A stretch of 64,000 nt of DNA from positions 204,511,013 to 204,575,012 of the forward strand of contig OY755038.1 in NCBI GenBank assembly GCA_963576565.1, read 5' to 3'. Shown here piece by piece: positions 44,306 to 56,250 of the stretch (positions are counted from its first letter, which is position 1; each line of letters starts with the position of its first letter). Origin of the DNA: Aspidapion aeneum. Lineage: Eukaryota > Arthropoda > Insecta > Coleoptera > Brentidae. The notes beneath the pieces are model-generated. The model did not search any database. It saw only the letters and a program-made list of their open reading frames with translations, and had not been told where the DNA came from. A program made the position numbers and the translations under genes.

Positions 44306-46754
44306 TAGCAATTCAACGGCTCCACACACAAACACATCATATTGTCAGGAGGGGGTTTTATCGTGACGTAACAAAGTTTAAGTTAGGTGTTATGGTTTTA
44401 TTTAACAATACTTATAATTACTACTTACATTAGACACATCTGTCTACAAATGTGTATCTTCTCAAAACGCTCGACTTCTTATAACTTCTGACTATCGTAC
44501 TACTTGTCTTCACTGTTAACTACGCCTGGGACGTTAGGTTCCCAGCTTACAACTCACTGCTAAACTCTTTTGGAGATGCTTTTATTACAAACCGTTTGCC
44601 ATTGATAGAATAACAAGATGTGTTTTGTTTCCTGTATAAACATCATCGATGACCGTTCAATCGCTTCTTGTTTATAATAATTCTGTATACAATTTATTAC
44701 ACGCTTAATACAATTTGAACTATATACAGAAATTAATTTCCTTAGATTGTTTAGGGTTAATGTGCACTTACTTATGAACGTAACTTGTGCCATTTAGTTA
44801 ATAGGATATTATTTTCTATCCGACAATATCACCATTACCCTTTCTTTTTGGTTGATAACTTGCACAGCACGATTTTTGATCCAGTTTTCAAAATTGTACC
44901 TATACCTACTTGATTTCTTAAAGAAAGGCACACAACTATAAATCTGCGCCGACCCCAACCAATTTTTCTGGAATTTCTAGGTTAGTTTAGACACAGGGGC
45001 GTATCAAACAAGCACAAAAATACATGTTAAAATTAAATAATTAGCCCTAAGACGACAAACATCATAGTAGTTCACATCACTCAAACAATATATAACAAAT
45101 CATCCGAAGGTATAAGGTATGTAAAAAAGATGATAGCGTATTTTTAATGAGAAGAAAAAAATTCATAAAATGCACAATTTTTTCCCTTCGTGAAAATGCC
45201 AGTTCCATTTAGTTAAGCTACGTAATAAAAGGATGGATACCTACTGATAATAATAATAGACACTTACAGCAATTTTCTGTGAAAACTTTTTTTTTCCCAA
45301 GTGTAAAGGTTTTAATATTGAATATTATAGTGCTATTACGCTGCCTTCGAAAAAGAAGGTAATTTGCGATTTGCGATTTTAAAAATAGTGTAATGAACTG
45401 ATTTTTTTTTCGACTTAGTTTCGTGTCGATTTTTTCAGGATCGATTAAGTACAGTATCTAGAAGAATATGAATGTTTTTAATTTACTTATATTAGTTTTC
45501 CTTGGTAGTTTTCCACTAGCTGCCAGCATTCACGCTGTAAACGAAAAACCAAAGTGGTCCTCGGGGGTCGCGGTCGGCACACATACGGCTGCCCCTCTCA
45601 GATGGTAAAAAGGGGTTCTTGGGTAACTTGAGCCCGATGACACAGATGAAGCGCTGCTTCACCGGTTCTTACCAGACTGAACCTTTTTTTAGATATTATC
45701 AATGAATACACGATTCATTGATATTATATATTATACCTTTTATTCGAGCATCAAAATGCTATAGATTTTATCATTTTTTGACTGGAACCCATAACCAATA
45801 TTTAAATACATAATATTATAGTAAAAAATCGGTACCGTCGCGTAGTGATAAAACCGGGGCAGTTGGTTACCTTAATTTAATATATTATTCAATAAACAAC
45901 TCGCGTCAAGTTCAGTGGTACGCGGAATCGGGTGGTGGCGTCTGGTGGTTGTCATAACAACGCGCGTTCGTGCAAATCTGCTATGACAGTGACAAGTGAC
46001 GCAATTGTGACCCGCGAACATTACTCATGTTTGTTGTCATTATTTCGCATAATGTTTTCTGTGTATTATGTTTGTATTTTACTTTAAACTTTACTTACTT
46101 TACTCAAATTGCATACGGTTGTTCCAAATAGATCACATTTGTGTAAATCCACATATATTTGACTTTGTAATGAGACCTACAAAAAAACTCTTTTAAATCC
46201 GGGATGCACGTACCCTACCTTGCTTTATTTCTTTTTTGGTTGAGCACTTGGGGTACTCCTCTTACAGTCAGTAATTTATAAATGACTCATAGAAGGTACT
46301 ATTTTTATAACAGCCCACAAATTTGCTTAAAAACTTATTTAAATCAAACTAAATAAATAAGCATAACAAACGTAAATATCCAATAGAATAGAAATTATGT
46401 CTGCTGCAAGGCGAGTAGGTGGATCCCCAAAAATCGAGCTGCAAGTGCAATATACTTGCACTACCGTACTACCGACATCCCTCAATATATGGCATGACTG
46501 CTGTAGTAGTTTCTCACACTCACTGAATTTGAATTTAGCGTTCCACGAAATAATGAAGGTGCGTGCAAATAATTAAGCCCATAGGCATTATTCTTTGGAT
46601 AAGTATGTACCTAATTAATTAAGACGTACCTATCAAGGTTGCTAAAATACCGGACTTCCCTGCCAACTGGACAGGTGGCAACCCTGAGGTTACCACTTGA
46701 CTTCTGCGCATTAAAGTTATATCTCACTTATATCTACATTATACTTCAAAAATA
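44306..46754. other. Long stretch without a supported gene
   Basis: Mostly AT-rich. Bases 45530-45700 and 45900-46010 are clearly GC-richer; the first has a CCTCGGGGGTCGCGGTCGGC segment. I find no frame with a recognisable domain, so these could be decayed exons or transposon pieces. Confidence 0.35.
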
Positions 46755-46995
46755 TTTTATTGTACTTGAAGTACTTTGTATGTACTTGAAGTACTTTGAA
46801 TGTACTTGAAGTACTTTGACTGTACTTGAAGTACTTATAATGTACTTGAAGTACTTTACTTGACAAAATCAAGTACATTTCCAAGTACATTGTTAAAAGT
46901 ACTTCAAGTACCAAGTACAATTACCGGATTGTTGATGTACTTCAAGTGCAGTACGTAAAGTAGTGGTAAGTACTTGAAGTACAATTTCAAGTACT
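46755..46995. repeat. Minisatellite of palindromic TGTACTTGAAGTACTT units
   Basis: Five direct units of about 20 bp (TGTACTTGAAGTACTT plus 4 variable bases) at 46761-46858 are followed by irregular inverted units to 46995. Each unit has the self-complementary core GTACTTGAAGTAC (with one central mismatch). The right edge runs into GACAGCCCTG, complement of CAGGGCTGTC, a common insect hAT-type end, so the array may be the subterminal region of a hAT element whose other end I could not find. Confidence 0.7.
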
Positions 46996-47631
46996 GTACT
47001 TGAAGTACCTGACAGCCCTGTTTTAGTATAGGAAAAATAATTTAAAAGAAAAAGAATGAAACCCTATTACTAGTTGCATTTAACGATAGTCTAGATATAA
47101 AATGTCATTCCAGTCTTTAATAGTTAGCTAATATTTTACTTCAAATCTGGGTGTATCTTTACAAGTAAGTTTTTAATCCCTAGAGACATTATTTTTCCCA
47201 AAATCTAGAAACTAAAGTGACATCTTTATTGCCCAAAGTGCATAAAAGTATTTTTATGCCTGCAAATATGTCGATAAAATCTCAACATATTCGATGGATT
47301 TCTGGAAAACTGAATCATGTCGAGCAAGGTGCCTAATATCATACTGAACGCTCCAAACAAGGCACAATGCAAATAGGTTGTGTAACTATCTCTTAAATAT
47401 CTATATAGTTTTATACGTCTCTTGTAGAAGAAATATAAACTCTAGCGCCACCTTTTGGTAAAGTATGTGGATTGCAAAAAAGAGTATTAAACTTTACGAT
47501 GTCATCTGTAATATTTTTCTTCCATTTTTCAGTGTAATAAAATATTTATTACAATTTGTTTTCAAATGTTATTCCTAAAGCCCTTGGTACAAATATAACT
47601 ATTTTACCTCTGAGATGCTCTTCCCCATAAG
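46996..47631. other. Non-coding stretch
   Basis: No feature is recognised except the 8-bp target duplication CCCATAAG at its right end. Confidence 0.4.
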
Positions 47632-48005
47632 TAGAGATGGGTCAATCTGTCATTTTAGAGGAGCAGTGACATGACGTGACTGCTCCAGTCGTGTCACGGT
47701 GACAAATAGCAGTGATTTTTTGGAGCAGTTTAACCAACATATAAATCCTACAACTATAGGATAATCGCACTATAGACAATTCTTCCTTCCCTTCGCTGCG
47801 TTGTGCTGCCTCGTCGACGACTATTGGCGCGGGCCGGCAAACAGCTGTAACTGTTTGGAGTACTGGCGAGTGTGACTTTATGCTGCACAAAGCCAGACTG
47901 TGACTAAATGTCACTGGTATTTCGTTTGGACTGAAGCAGACCGTGACTACGACAGACGAGTCACAGTGACAAAGTCACAGTTCGTGAAATCGCAATATAC
48001 CTCTA
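47632..48005. mobile_element. hAT-type MITE, 374 bp, 8-bp target duplication
   Basis: The ends are TAGAGATGGGT on the left and CCTCTA on the right (TAGAGG inverted), with subterminal GTGAC/GTCAC-rich motifs repeated many times (TGACATGACGTGACTGCTCC, CACGGTGAC, CAGTGAC). The flanks CCCATAAG and CCCATTAG form an 8-bp duplication with one mismatch. TAGAG termini with 8-bp duplications and clustered subterminal repeats are hAT traits. Confidence 0.75.
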
Positions 48006-48462
48006 CCCATTAGGAAATTAAAATATTAGTAAAAAAACCGTATATAATAATTTTTAAATAAACTGTAAGATTTGACCCCGACAAACAGGCCGAAATGGGG
48101 ATGATTGAATTGCATGAATAATTTTTTTATAATCATATTTTAATTGCGCAGATCAAAATACTGAATATATATCTTTATTTTTAATTTTCATAAGATGAAA
48201 TTTCGCTTATGTAATTGCGTAATATGTCTACCTTATTTTCACCTACATTTTAGGGCTTCAAGCGTCTAATGACAAAGCTTTAATTATTCTCATTTTCTAA
48301 ATGAACATAATTTTTCAAATCTGTGCCAGAGCGACAGGGAGGCGTAATCTATCTTTCCAGAAGCGACACGTACCATGTAGTCTTTAATTTAAATTGTAAT
48401 TCCGGTAATAAAATTTAAAAAGTAAGTTAGCAGATGCTTTAAATATTAATAATATAATATTT
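48006..48462. other. Non-coding stretch
   Basis: AT-rich; no feature recognised. Confidence 0.4.
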
Positions 48463-48634
48463 GAACCCATTGGTCGACAAAAATAATTTGGTAATTAGAA
48501 TTTTTTTTATTTATTATTTTTTGTATTTACTCCATTTTAGGTATACATGAACCCATTGGTCGACAAAAATAATTTTGTAATTAGAATTTTTTTTATTTAT
48601 TATTTTTTGTATTTACTCCATTTTAGGTATACAT
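48463..48634. repeat. Almost perfect tandem duplication of 86 bp
   Basis: Unit 48463-48548 (starts GAACCCATTGGTCGACAAAA, ends TTAGGTATACAT) repeats at 48549-48634 with one difference. The duplicate abuts a LINE fragment that begins at its last bases, so the duplication copied the LINE's 5' flank. It looks very recent. Confidence 0.85.
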
Positions 48635-49140
48635 GGGAGTCTTAGGAAACGAGAAAGCGGACGAACTCGCCAGGGGTGATGCGTCGGGCCAGAGCCTTTC
48701 CTGGGGCTCACAAGAGGGAAAACGAAATCGGCCTTAACAGAGTGGGCCCACAAAGAGATACAAAAGGAACAAATTAATACAGGAAACCGGCAAAGCAATA
48801 TGTGACAGGATACAGCAAGAATCCTCGTCGGGACTGGCTGCTTCGTAGAATACCAAGAGGTAGGAGCCATAGTGTGAGTCCCAACCGGACACTGCGTTCT
48901 AGAAGGACACTTGGCGAAGATGAAAGTGAAGGAAGAAGCGCTGTGCGAGCAATGTTGGACCGAGGACGAGACCTCGGCGCATTTCCTCTCATTATGTAAA
49001 GCATACAAGAAGACAAGAAGAGAGGTATTCATAGAGAAAGCCTTTGAGACGGAGGACCTTCTGAATCTGAGGTGGTCTGATATTCTGGCCTTTGTACAGA
49101 AGACGAGCAGATTACTTAGCGAGGGAAGGACGAAGTAGAG
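48632..49140 (+). pseudogene. R1/Jockey-type LINE: end of RNase H and C-terminal zinc knuckle
   Basis: Starts LRNEKADELARGDASGQS (the GNEKAD-LA motif near the end of RNase H). After frameshifts it ends KVKEEALCEQCWTEDETSAH, then FLSLCKAY (C-x2-C-x8-H-x4-C knuckle) and RWSDILAFVQKTSRLLSEGR. This is the normal C-terminal order of R1/Jockey-type LINEs. 5' truncated, at least two frameshifts. It ends in a stop near 49138 followed by a GC-rich 3' UTR of about 80 bp. Confidence 0.8.
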
Positions 49141-50699
49141 GGGATGCTCGAGGGTTGGCGAAAATGGCGGTTTATGTGTCTAGTCGCCAGACCTAGAGCC
49201 TACCTCACATCACTACTGCCACTTCTTTAAGGTATGGGTAATCATTACTTCACTGTGCATATATTTTGTCTAGGTTGGGTAATTACCCAATTAATTGTAT
49301 TCGGTTAACACACAATAGCTTTAGTAGTGCTTTTCAAACATTAAAACTTCTATTTTTCCAAATGTTACAACAATTTCTATAATATAACTCATCTTCTTTT
49401 CCAGCAGGCTAAGCCAACCTCCCTTTTAAAAGATTTTACAAGAAGATAAAAAATATACATAAATATTTTTAAAGACATTTTAAGTTATATTTTCCCAAAT
49501 GTTTTACCTATCGCGCAAATCTCTCCACAACTTCCCACTCTTTGGCATATAACCAAAACCAATTTTCTGTCCTTTTTTAGTTTTCCCTCATTCTACTCTT
49601 TGAAACTGCTCACTATAAACTTCAACCCTAAGAAGCTTATAAAGGTCTTAGTTTAATAGCTTCATATAACATATAATAAAACATCTTTATGTTTAGTCCA
49701 CTTTTCTTAAAATTTTCACAAGGATTCACGTTGTTGGCATACATATAAAGTATATTTTTCATAAATACTTTATTCAACCAAACGTCCTCATTAAAAAAAG
49801 CTTTGCCGTAAAAAAATGTCGTCACACAACTCAGGGCCCCCTAGTCCAGGTCAGATAGCTAGTTAAGACGGTGGTTACTGAATGTAAGAATAGAAAAAAG
49901 ACAAATAAAACGAGTTATTTGCAGTGCTTGATGAACATTATAAATTAAGAAATACGTGACGATATCACAATGCTCTTGTCAAGAAGATTTTGATACGACT
50001 GAGAAAAATCTTTGTTAGTAAACCCAAGCTTGGCAGGTGTCTTTTTAATTTAAAAGTCATTAAAAAAATTATCAAGTCGCTTAGATGCTTTCATGCAATT
50101 TAAGTGTTACTTACTACAAATTGGACTCATGATTGGAAGACCTTACTTTACCCTTAGAATTAAAATCTAACTTATTTAACACCCGTCATGGCGGCTCAAA
50201 TATGAAAAATTGAAGAATTTTGTAAAATTTGCACCTTTTTAGTTTATTTTTCACAAGAACAACTCTGTAAGAGCAAAATCTAGCTAGAATAGCTATTCAA
50301 TTACTTGTATTTTAAGTAAACTCTGCCTGAAAAAAAGTACATCTTTTAACATAATGTTTTTTTACGTTTTTACGTGTTTGTTACACACGTTTTATCCTTT
50401 GTGAATACCATTCTTACCATAAGTTGAAACGTTCTCAAAAAACTAACAAATTGACCCATGAGTGCCCCTATATCATAGGCATTTTTGACTTTGTCATGCA
50501 AATTTTAGAAGCGGAAAAAAATCTGTCAAATGTTCTCGACCGTTTTTCATACCATGAAAGAAAGCCTCTAGGATCCTAATTGAGGTACTTAAACAGCATA
50601 GTTATAGACTGCTTGCTGTACTTCATGTGTGTAAGAGAGAAGTAAAAGAAAGATAAATATATTTTGCACATACAGGGAAAGTAGGGAAATACATCTTGA
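49141..50699. other. LINE 3' UTR, then AT-rich non-coding DNA
   Basis: The first 80 bp belong to the LINE 3' UTR. The rest has no supported gene or repeat. Confidence 0.4.
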
Positions 50700-51910
50700 C
50701 GAAGTTTTCCGTCATTTCGTCATGTGCAGCGAAACAGTTGAGAAGTGGGTATTTGTTTTTCATGCAAATTCTAGCTCAAGCCATGAAAAAGTACAGATGA
50801 TTCAATTATTTTTCGGGGTTATTATATATAGCTGTCAAGATGTGGCAAATTTAGTTGTTGTCGCGTTTGAGGGAAGAGGCATTCCAAGCCGTAGCACGGT
50901 CCAAAAATAGTAACCTGTTTCCAACGAACAGGGTGTGTTAATTGTTGCCACAAATGTAGTGGTGGAAAGGCACCTCCTGTTCGTGAAATTGGAGAGGAAC
51001 GGGAACAGCTCGAAACCATGATTTGTGCCGCAGCAGAAGCTTTGCCCAACTGTTCCAGCAAGGCATTTACCAATGATGATATGATATATCACCCTTAACC
51101 GTCCGAAACGTTTTTAAGCAAAGAAAACGCAAGAAATGTTTCCAGATGATCAATTTCGAAAGATGAAGTTTGAGATTTCACGATTGAAAAACCTAATCAG
51201 GATAATAATTTTATTAAAAATATTTGTTTTACAGACGAAAGTTAGTTTTCATTTCATAGCCGTCACAATCGTTCCGTTAATGTCTTATTCTGGGAGTTTG
51301 GCTAACAATATCATTGGTCCTTTTTTCATCTATGGTAATTTACCAGGGATAAATTATTTAGCTCTGTTGCACAGTGGCGTAGCATGGGGGGGGGGTTCGT
51401 CGCCCTCCCCCCGCCTCGAGGGTACTGGCGCCCCATGGGTGGCCAAAGCGCCCTATGCTGTTTTAAGTTCCAGGGCTGCCAACGGCAAATTGAGAGGGCG
51501 GCAAAGGAAACGAAAGACATGATGACTTTCTTTTTTTTTTGGTCGTAAGATTTTTGAGGGGTGCCTTTTTTAGCTGTCGCCCCCCCGCCCCTTCAGGCAC
51601 GCTACGCCGCTGCTATTGCAGGACCATATAATTCATCCGATTTGACCATATTTGGTTTATGCAAGATGGTTGCTCCGCTTATGACACTTTGCCTGGGAGT
51701 TTTTTTAAATGAAACGTTTCCAAGGCGGCTTATTACAGGCAGTCAAGTTATTACCAGATTTGGCAACCAATAATATTTTTTTATGTGGCTATGCAAAAGG
51801 CCAAATTTATTCGAATAGTCATTTAAGGGCTACACAAAATAATCTCACTCTACAATCAGTGATACCTGAAACACTAAGTAATAGCACAAAGCGGTGGTAT
51901 TTTTAAGAAT
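50700..51910 (+). pseudogene. mariner-superfamily transposase with DUF4817-like N-terminus, split by a hAT MITE
   Basis: The frame at 50722 reads SSSHEKVQMIQLFFGVIIYS and GRGIPSRSTVQK, matching the N-terminal helix-turn-helix of insect transposases annotated DUF4817 (EKV-M---YGEC...P-R-T-). The later part shows DDQFRKMKF, a shifted TDES-F-like catalytic block near 51235, a HNRSVN motif, then after the 241-bp MITE (51372-51612) a QDG-type second-Asp block near 51665 and PDLATNNIFLCGYAKGQIYS, corresponding to a PDLTPLDFFLWG block. At least four frameshifts. This is a different lineage from the other mariners in the window. Confidence 0.7.
51372..51612. mobile_element. hAT-like MITE, 241 bp, inside the DUF4817 transposase pseudogene
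   Basis: The ends are CAGTGGCGTAGCATG and the complement of CAGCGGCGTAGCGTGCC. The flanks CTGTTGCA and CTATTGCA form an 8-bp duplication with one mismatch. G/C runs lie just inside the ends. Removing it restores continuity of the transposase homology. Confidence 0.8.
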
Positions 51911-52934
51911 TTAATTTGTTAGGTAACTCTTATATAAATATGAAAGAATTTGGTTTTAAAACAGACCCCTCTCTTATTCTAGTTTATGGTCGACTTGGCA
52001 TTGAATATTATAAAAAGAACAAGCTTACAAAAAAGGATTAGTTGTTAGTTATCGTCTAAATATCCGATATCTTATTAACAACTACCCTCGAATTTCTCTA
52101 CGAACTCAAACAAAAAATCGCCGCGCTAGGGAAACAATCGGTGTCAGAAACTTTCTCCCTCTACATTATCGGGGCGCACAAAGGACTGGTATTGGCTGTG
52201 GGTTTGGCTATCCTGAAAAAGTGAGCGTTAGCACGTGTGAACTTCTATCGTTTTTTCTTACAGCCTACATATTTTATACATACGTAGTTGTTCTTGTCTT
52301 GCATACAGTAATAATTTCCAATTGATGGAAAGGCAGTTTGAAGCTCTAGAAAGAACTATTTTTCCATTTTTCGTATAAAATGACGGTTTTCGTAAGAAAA
52401 ATCATAAGCTATTTTTTATGACATTCTATTTACTATATTTAATGTAAGTATGTCAAAAATTACACGTTATGTGAACGATTTTTTCACCAAAAATTAAATA
52501 TATTTTTTCTAATTGTTGTTTTCCTACTACCTTTCTGCACGAAACACGTAAGAATCCGTTACCTTACAGATTGCTATCTTTATTAATAATCGAGTTTAAT
52601 ATTTAGTTCCATCGAAAATAGGACACGTAGTTAACGAAACCTCTTACTACTAAGCAGATTACCCTCCGGAAGCTGTTAAGTCAGAGGATTTCATTACTGG
52701 GAATTCTCTAAACCTATACTAATATCTCAAAGCGATTCGAAAACACTCAAATCAGCCATTACTGCCATTACGCGTAATACATAGAGTATTATTGTTTGTA
52801 TTGCATTAAAAGATGCCTTCATAGATGTGCTTTATGCTCAAAGCAAATTACACTAAGCAAGTCATATGTAAACAGAGTGTTTTCAATAAAATTTAACATT
52901 TCCTCCAATTTCAAATACTTAATACTTAATAAGG
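51911..52934. other. Non-coding, one unassigned open stretch
   Basis: From about 52034 to 52330 one plus-strand frame stays open without an ATG (NYPRISLRTQTKNRRARET, GAQRTGIGCGFGYPEK). I do not recognise it; it may be the tail of the transposase element or of another transposon. Confidence 0.3.
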
Positions 52935-53945
52935 TTTTGCGTATACGGCTGGCATAAAACAGTAGATAACTTTAAAAAGAAATTATAGTTTCTCGAAGTA
53001 CCTTCCACAAAAATTGATGCACTTTTGCATGCGCTCAAACCAGCTGTCAAAGCTTTAATTCCGCTCGCTTGTTTGTTGTCAAAATTTCATTCATGAAGGC
53101 GTCGACTGCTTCCTCTGCCGACTGAAATCTTTGACCACGCAGTCCATTCTTGATTTTCGCAAAAGTATAGAAATCGTTGAAACTTAGGTCAAGACTGTAT
53201 GAAAGATGGTTCAACAATTCGACGTTTTGTTGTGTTAAAAATGCAATGGTTTTTGTGCTTTTTGCGAACTTGCATTGTCTTGATGGAGGATGATTCGTCG
53301 TTCGGGGTTCGTTTTTCGAAGCTCAGCGATGACTTTCGGCGAACAAGTAGTGATGTACCAATCGCAGTAATAGTCCTTTGATCTTCCAGAGGAGTTGTTG
53401 CTACATGACCTGCTTTTGAGACAAATGTCTCGACCATCTTTTTGGATACACTTCGGCAGCGGATAACTGTTGTTGATTTTTTTCATCTTGAAATACCCAA
53501 ACAGATGACTGACGTTTATTTTCGGGTTCATAAGAGTAAACTCACGATTCATCATCAATGACAATGCTGTACACGGTTTTCGAGTTTTCCGTGTCAAAGC
53601 GGTCTAGAGTTTTCTGACACTAACTCCCTAGCTTCTTTCTTCGGATAACAGATGCAGTATCCAGCCGGAATTTAATTTTCTTACTCCTAATTCTTAATGC
53701 AAAATTTTTGAATTAAAGTCCTCAATATCGCGATATATCACATGTGGGTCTATGATGAGCATGCGCGCATCATCGATGTTTTACTGGATGGTAGCTGTTT
53801 TTGATCCACTTGGCCTTGGATCGTCGCTAAGGCCTTTTTAGAAATTCACTGTAGCTACAAAACAATATGTATCGCTCTGACGTTTTGAATTTAGGTTAGG
53901 TAAGAATTGAGGTTAAGTTTAAGTAACGACATTCTTGACAGTTTC
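52935..53945 (-). pseudogene. mariner (mauritiana/Mos1-type) copy B
   Basis: Sister of copy A at 25 kb. On the minus strand: an AATGTCGTTAC end motif near 53930, then a deletion of the N-terminal coding part, ELGVRKLNSGWI, RRIILHQDNASS with the second catalytic Asp, a SYSLDLSFNDF-like third-Asp region that copy A lacks, GQRFQSAEEAVDAF and the C-terminal end KSASIFVEGTSR. Several stops. Its 3' end is uninterrupted, so it supplies the empty-site comparison for the ribozyme insertion in copy A. Confidence 0.85.
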
Positions 53946-54848
53946 CGCACTTGTTAGGAATTATACTGTATTTAAATTAAAGAGTTTTATCATAGAGAAA
54001 TATATAAGTATTTCTCTATCGTTTTATTCTTGGAATTCATTTTAAACAGTTGAAGTCGAGAATGTCATTATTTTAAAATTAAATAAATAAACAAAATGTT
54101 AATTCAATGTAAGGCAATATTATCTTAAATTTGAAATGAATGAATTCCTATATTTATTTCGTTATATCGAAACCACATATTTTTTTAAAACAAGTTGACT
54201 TGATTGACTAATAGATTTCTTCGTGAGGTAGCCTTTTAGCTAAATGATAACATAACCACAAATCGTCTGTTCTTTTCTGTTATATAGCTTTGGTAATTTA
54301 AGGGGTACGTACCTTTTTCTACCCTCATTAGTTGTTATTTTGTTTGGTTTGATGGCAATTTGTCCAAACAATAATTATGTAGTATCATATTTTCTTAACA
54401 CTTTTAACTATTTACTGAAACAAAATTGCATTAAAAGCTGGTTTAAATTTTTACCAAATCCAGATAGAATAGGCAGAATATAAATACTCCAAAAAAAAAC
54501 AACGCGCGACAATTTCTGTAACATCGAAAATTAGCGTTACGAATGGTATAAATAGTGTTACCGATGGGACAATTTCTTAACATTTTAGCATTTTCCGGCC
54601 AAACCAAATTTATAGAACATTTTTTTAAATTTTTAAGATTTTAACGGTTTTGTTTGGAAAAATATTGATTTTATTACTTAAATCAGGTTATAAGGAAGAT
54701 AACCACGTTACCGAAAGAACAACTTTATTTTCCTTAAAATCTATAAATATTTATTTTTCAAAAACAAGACGAATTATTAGCAACAATTCAAAAACTTACA
54801 GAAATAGTCCGCTGTCGTCCTCTGTCACTCACTACCTGTTATACTGTT
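53946..54848. other. Non-coding stretch
   Basis: AT-rich; no feature recognised. Confidence 0.4.
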
Positions 54849-54995
54849 TACGAGGTATGGCTATTAAATAACGAGACTGCGCGCCTAGATGGCGCCCTAG
54901 ACGGGTGGGGTTAGGGTCACTGCATCCTGGAAGCCTGGCGTCTCCATGGGTAGCGACAAGCCCACGTGACCTGCCTCGGAATTTCCATGGGCGAC
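54849..54995. mobile_element. Left end of mariner copy C
   Basis: After TA at 54849 comes a 29-bp terminal repeat (CGAGGTATGGCTATTAAATA, then ACGAGACTG). It matches the inverted end at 58280-58308 with one mismatch. About 110 bp of GC-rich leader follows. Confidence 0.85.
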
Positions 54996-55140
54996 TCGTC
55001 AACTTACCTCGGCATAATTGGAGTACCTACACGCACTTTCTATACAATATTGTAAATTAACCTCGGAATTTTTAGAATACCTACAATTTTTGTAGAAGTT
55101 TGTAAAGCGATCTCAGAATTTTTAGAGTACCTACAGTATG
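54996..55140. repeat. Three tandem units of about 50 bp
   Basis: Each unit has CCTCGG or TCTCAG, AATTTTTAGA(A/G)TACCTACA and a variable tail. Confidence 0.55.
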
Positions 55141-55875
55141 TAAAATATTTTTAAAAAAATTAAAGACCATACTTATATTTTAAGTTTTTGGCCAACTTTT
55201 TATTTTTATAATATACATTAATACAAAAAATACTACAACAATTTAATGCATATACTTTTACTATTAGATATAATAGTAGTTATAGTACTTAACTACAATC
55301 ATAAAAAATATCATTTCTGTGGGGTTACCCTAAATTTTGCCTCTTTTGTAAATTTCTTATAGTTTCTAAAGTCATTTCTGTGGTTCTGCCGTGCTTCCAA
55401 TCAGGTAGACTTTGTGCAAAAACATGATTTTTTGAAAAATATTCCAAAACTTTTATTTTTGTATTTTACATCGATCAGTAAGTCTTTATTTGTTTTTAAA
55501 ATAACATACAGTGTCTTTAAATTATAACATTTAACGGCATTGTTAGAGATACATTACTTAAATATTAAATCAAGTAAAACAAACTTCAAAACTATCGAGA
55601 CTTCGAGCCTTTAAACCTGGACGATCACTCTAAAGTAGGAATGTTCAGGAAGCCAGAATAGTTTTTAATGGTACCTAGTCTTAATTCTACACTTTTGTTA
55701 TTTTAATTTGATGTCTCATGTTAGTGCCATGTACGTCTAGAGTACGTACATTTTACGTTTAATTGGATGTACCATGTACGTACCTAGTACGAGTTTTTAC
55801 GTACATAGTACATATTTGTGCTGTCTGGGTAGAGAGTGTGATACCAAACCGAACCAACCGAAACATATTTTCTAT
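55141..55875. other. AT-rich insert inside mariner copy C
   Basis: No gene. At 55725-55815 repeated GTACGTAC/GTACATG motifs form a partly self-complementary block. Confidence 0.4.
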
Positions 55876-56001
55876 TATTCTAACCTTTCTCAATTGATAG
55901 CAAACCTGTGATTTGAAGACAGTGTTTTGGTGGAAAAAGGTCAGAGAGTGTCTGTACCGGTTAGAATAGGTTTGCGATCAATTGAGAAAGGTTAGGAAAA
56001 C
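55876..56001. repeat. Inverted repeat flanking a minisatellite
   Basis: ATTCTAACCTTTCTCAATTG with GATAGCAAACCTGTG (55876-55913) is the near-perfect complement of 55962-56001. The minisatellite starts 15 bp to the right. Confidence 0.7.
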
Positions 56002-56017
56002 ACCGATTGATCGCATT

Positions 56018-56250
56018 TGTATTTTCGACCTTTTGTACTTTCGACCTTTTGTACTTTCGACCTTTTCTATTTTCGATCTTTTGTACTTTCGGCATTGTGT
56101 ATTTTTGACCTTTTGAAGTTTTGGCCTTTTGTTTTTCGACCTTTTGTACTTTCGACCTTTTGTATTTTCGGCCTTTTGTAGTTTCGACCTTATATTTTCG
56201 ACCTTTTGTACTTTCGACTTTTCGTGTCTTTGACATTTTATTCTTTCGAC
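56018..56250. repeat. Minisatellite, 16-18 bp unit GTACTTTCGACCTTTT
   Basis: About 13 head-to-tail units of TTGTACTTTCGACCTTTT with substitutions. On the other strand it translates as a Lys/Val/Arg repeat (KVQKVE, KGRKYK), which is an artefact of the repeat. The same consensus, inverted and shifted, forms the array at 62688-62840. Confidence 0.85.

Noticed and set aside
45530..45700. GC-rich stretch as an exon
   Set aside because: No frame with a recognisable domain plus matching splice sites could be found; left as unassigned.
55961..56236. Lys-rich 91-residue frame (KVQKVE repeats)
   Set aside because: It is the translation of the 16-18 bp minisatellite and not evidence of a gene.
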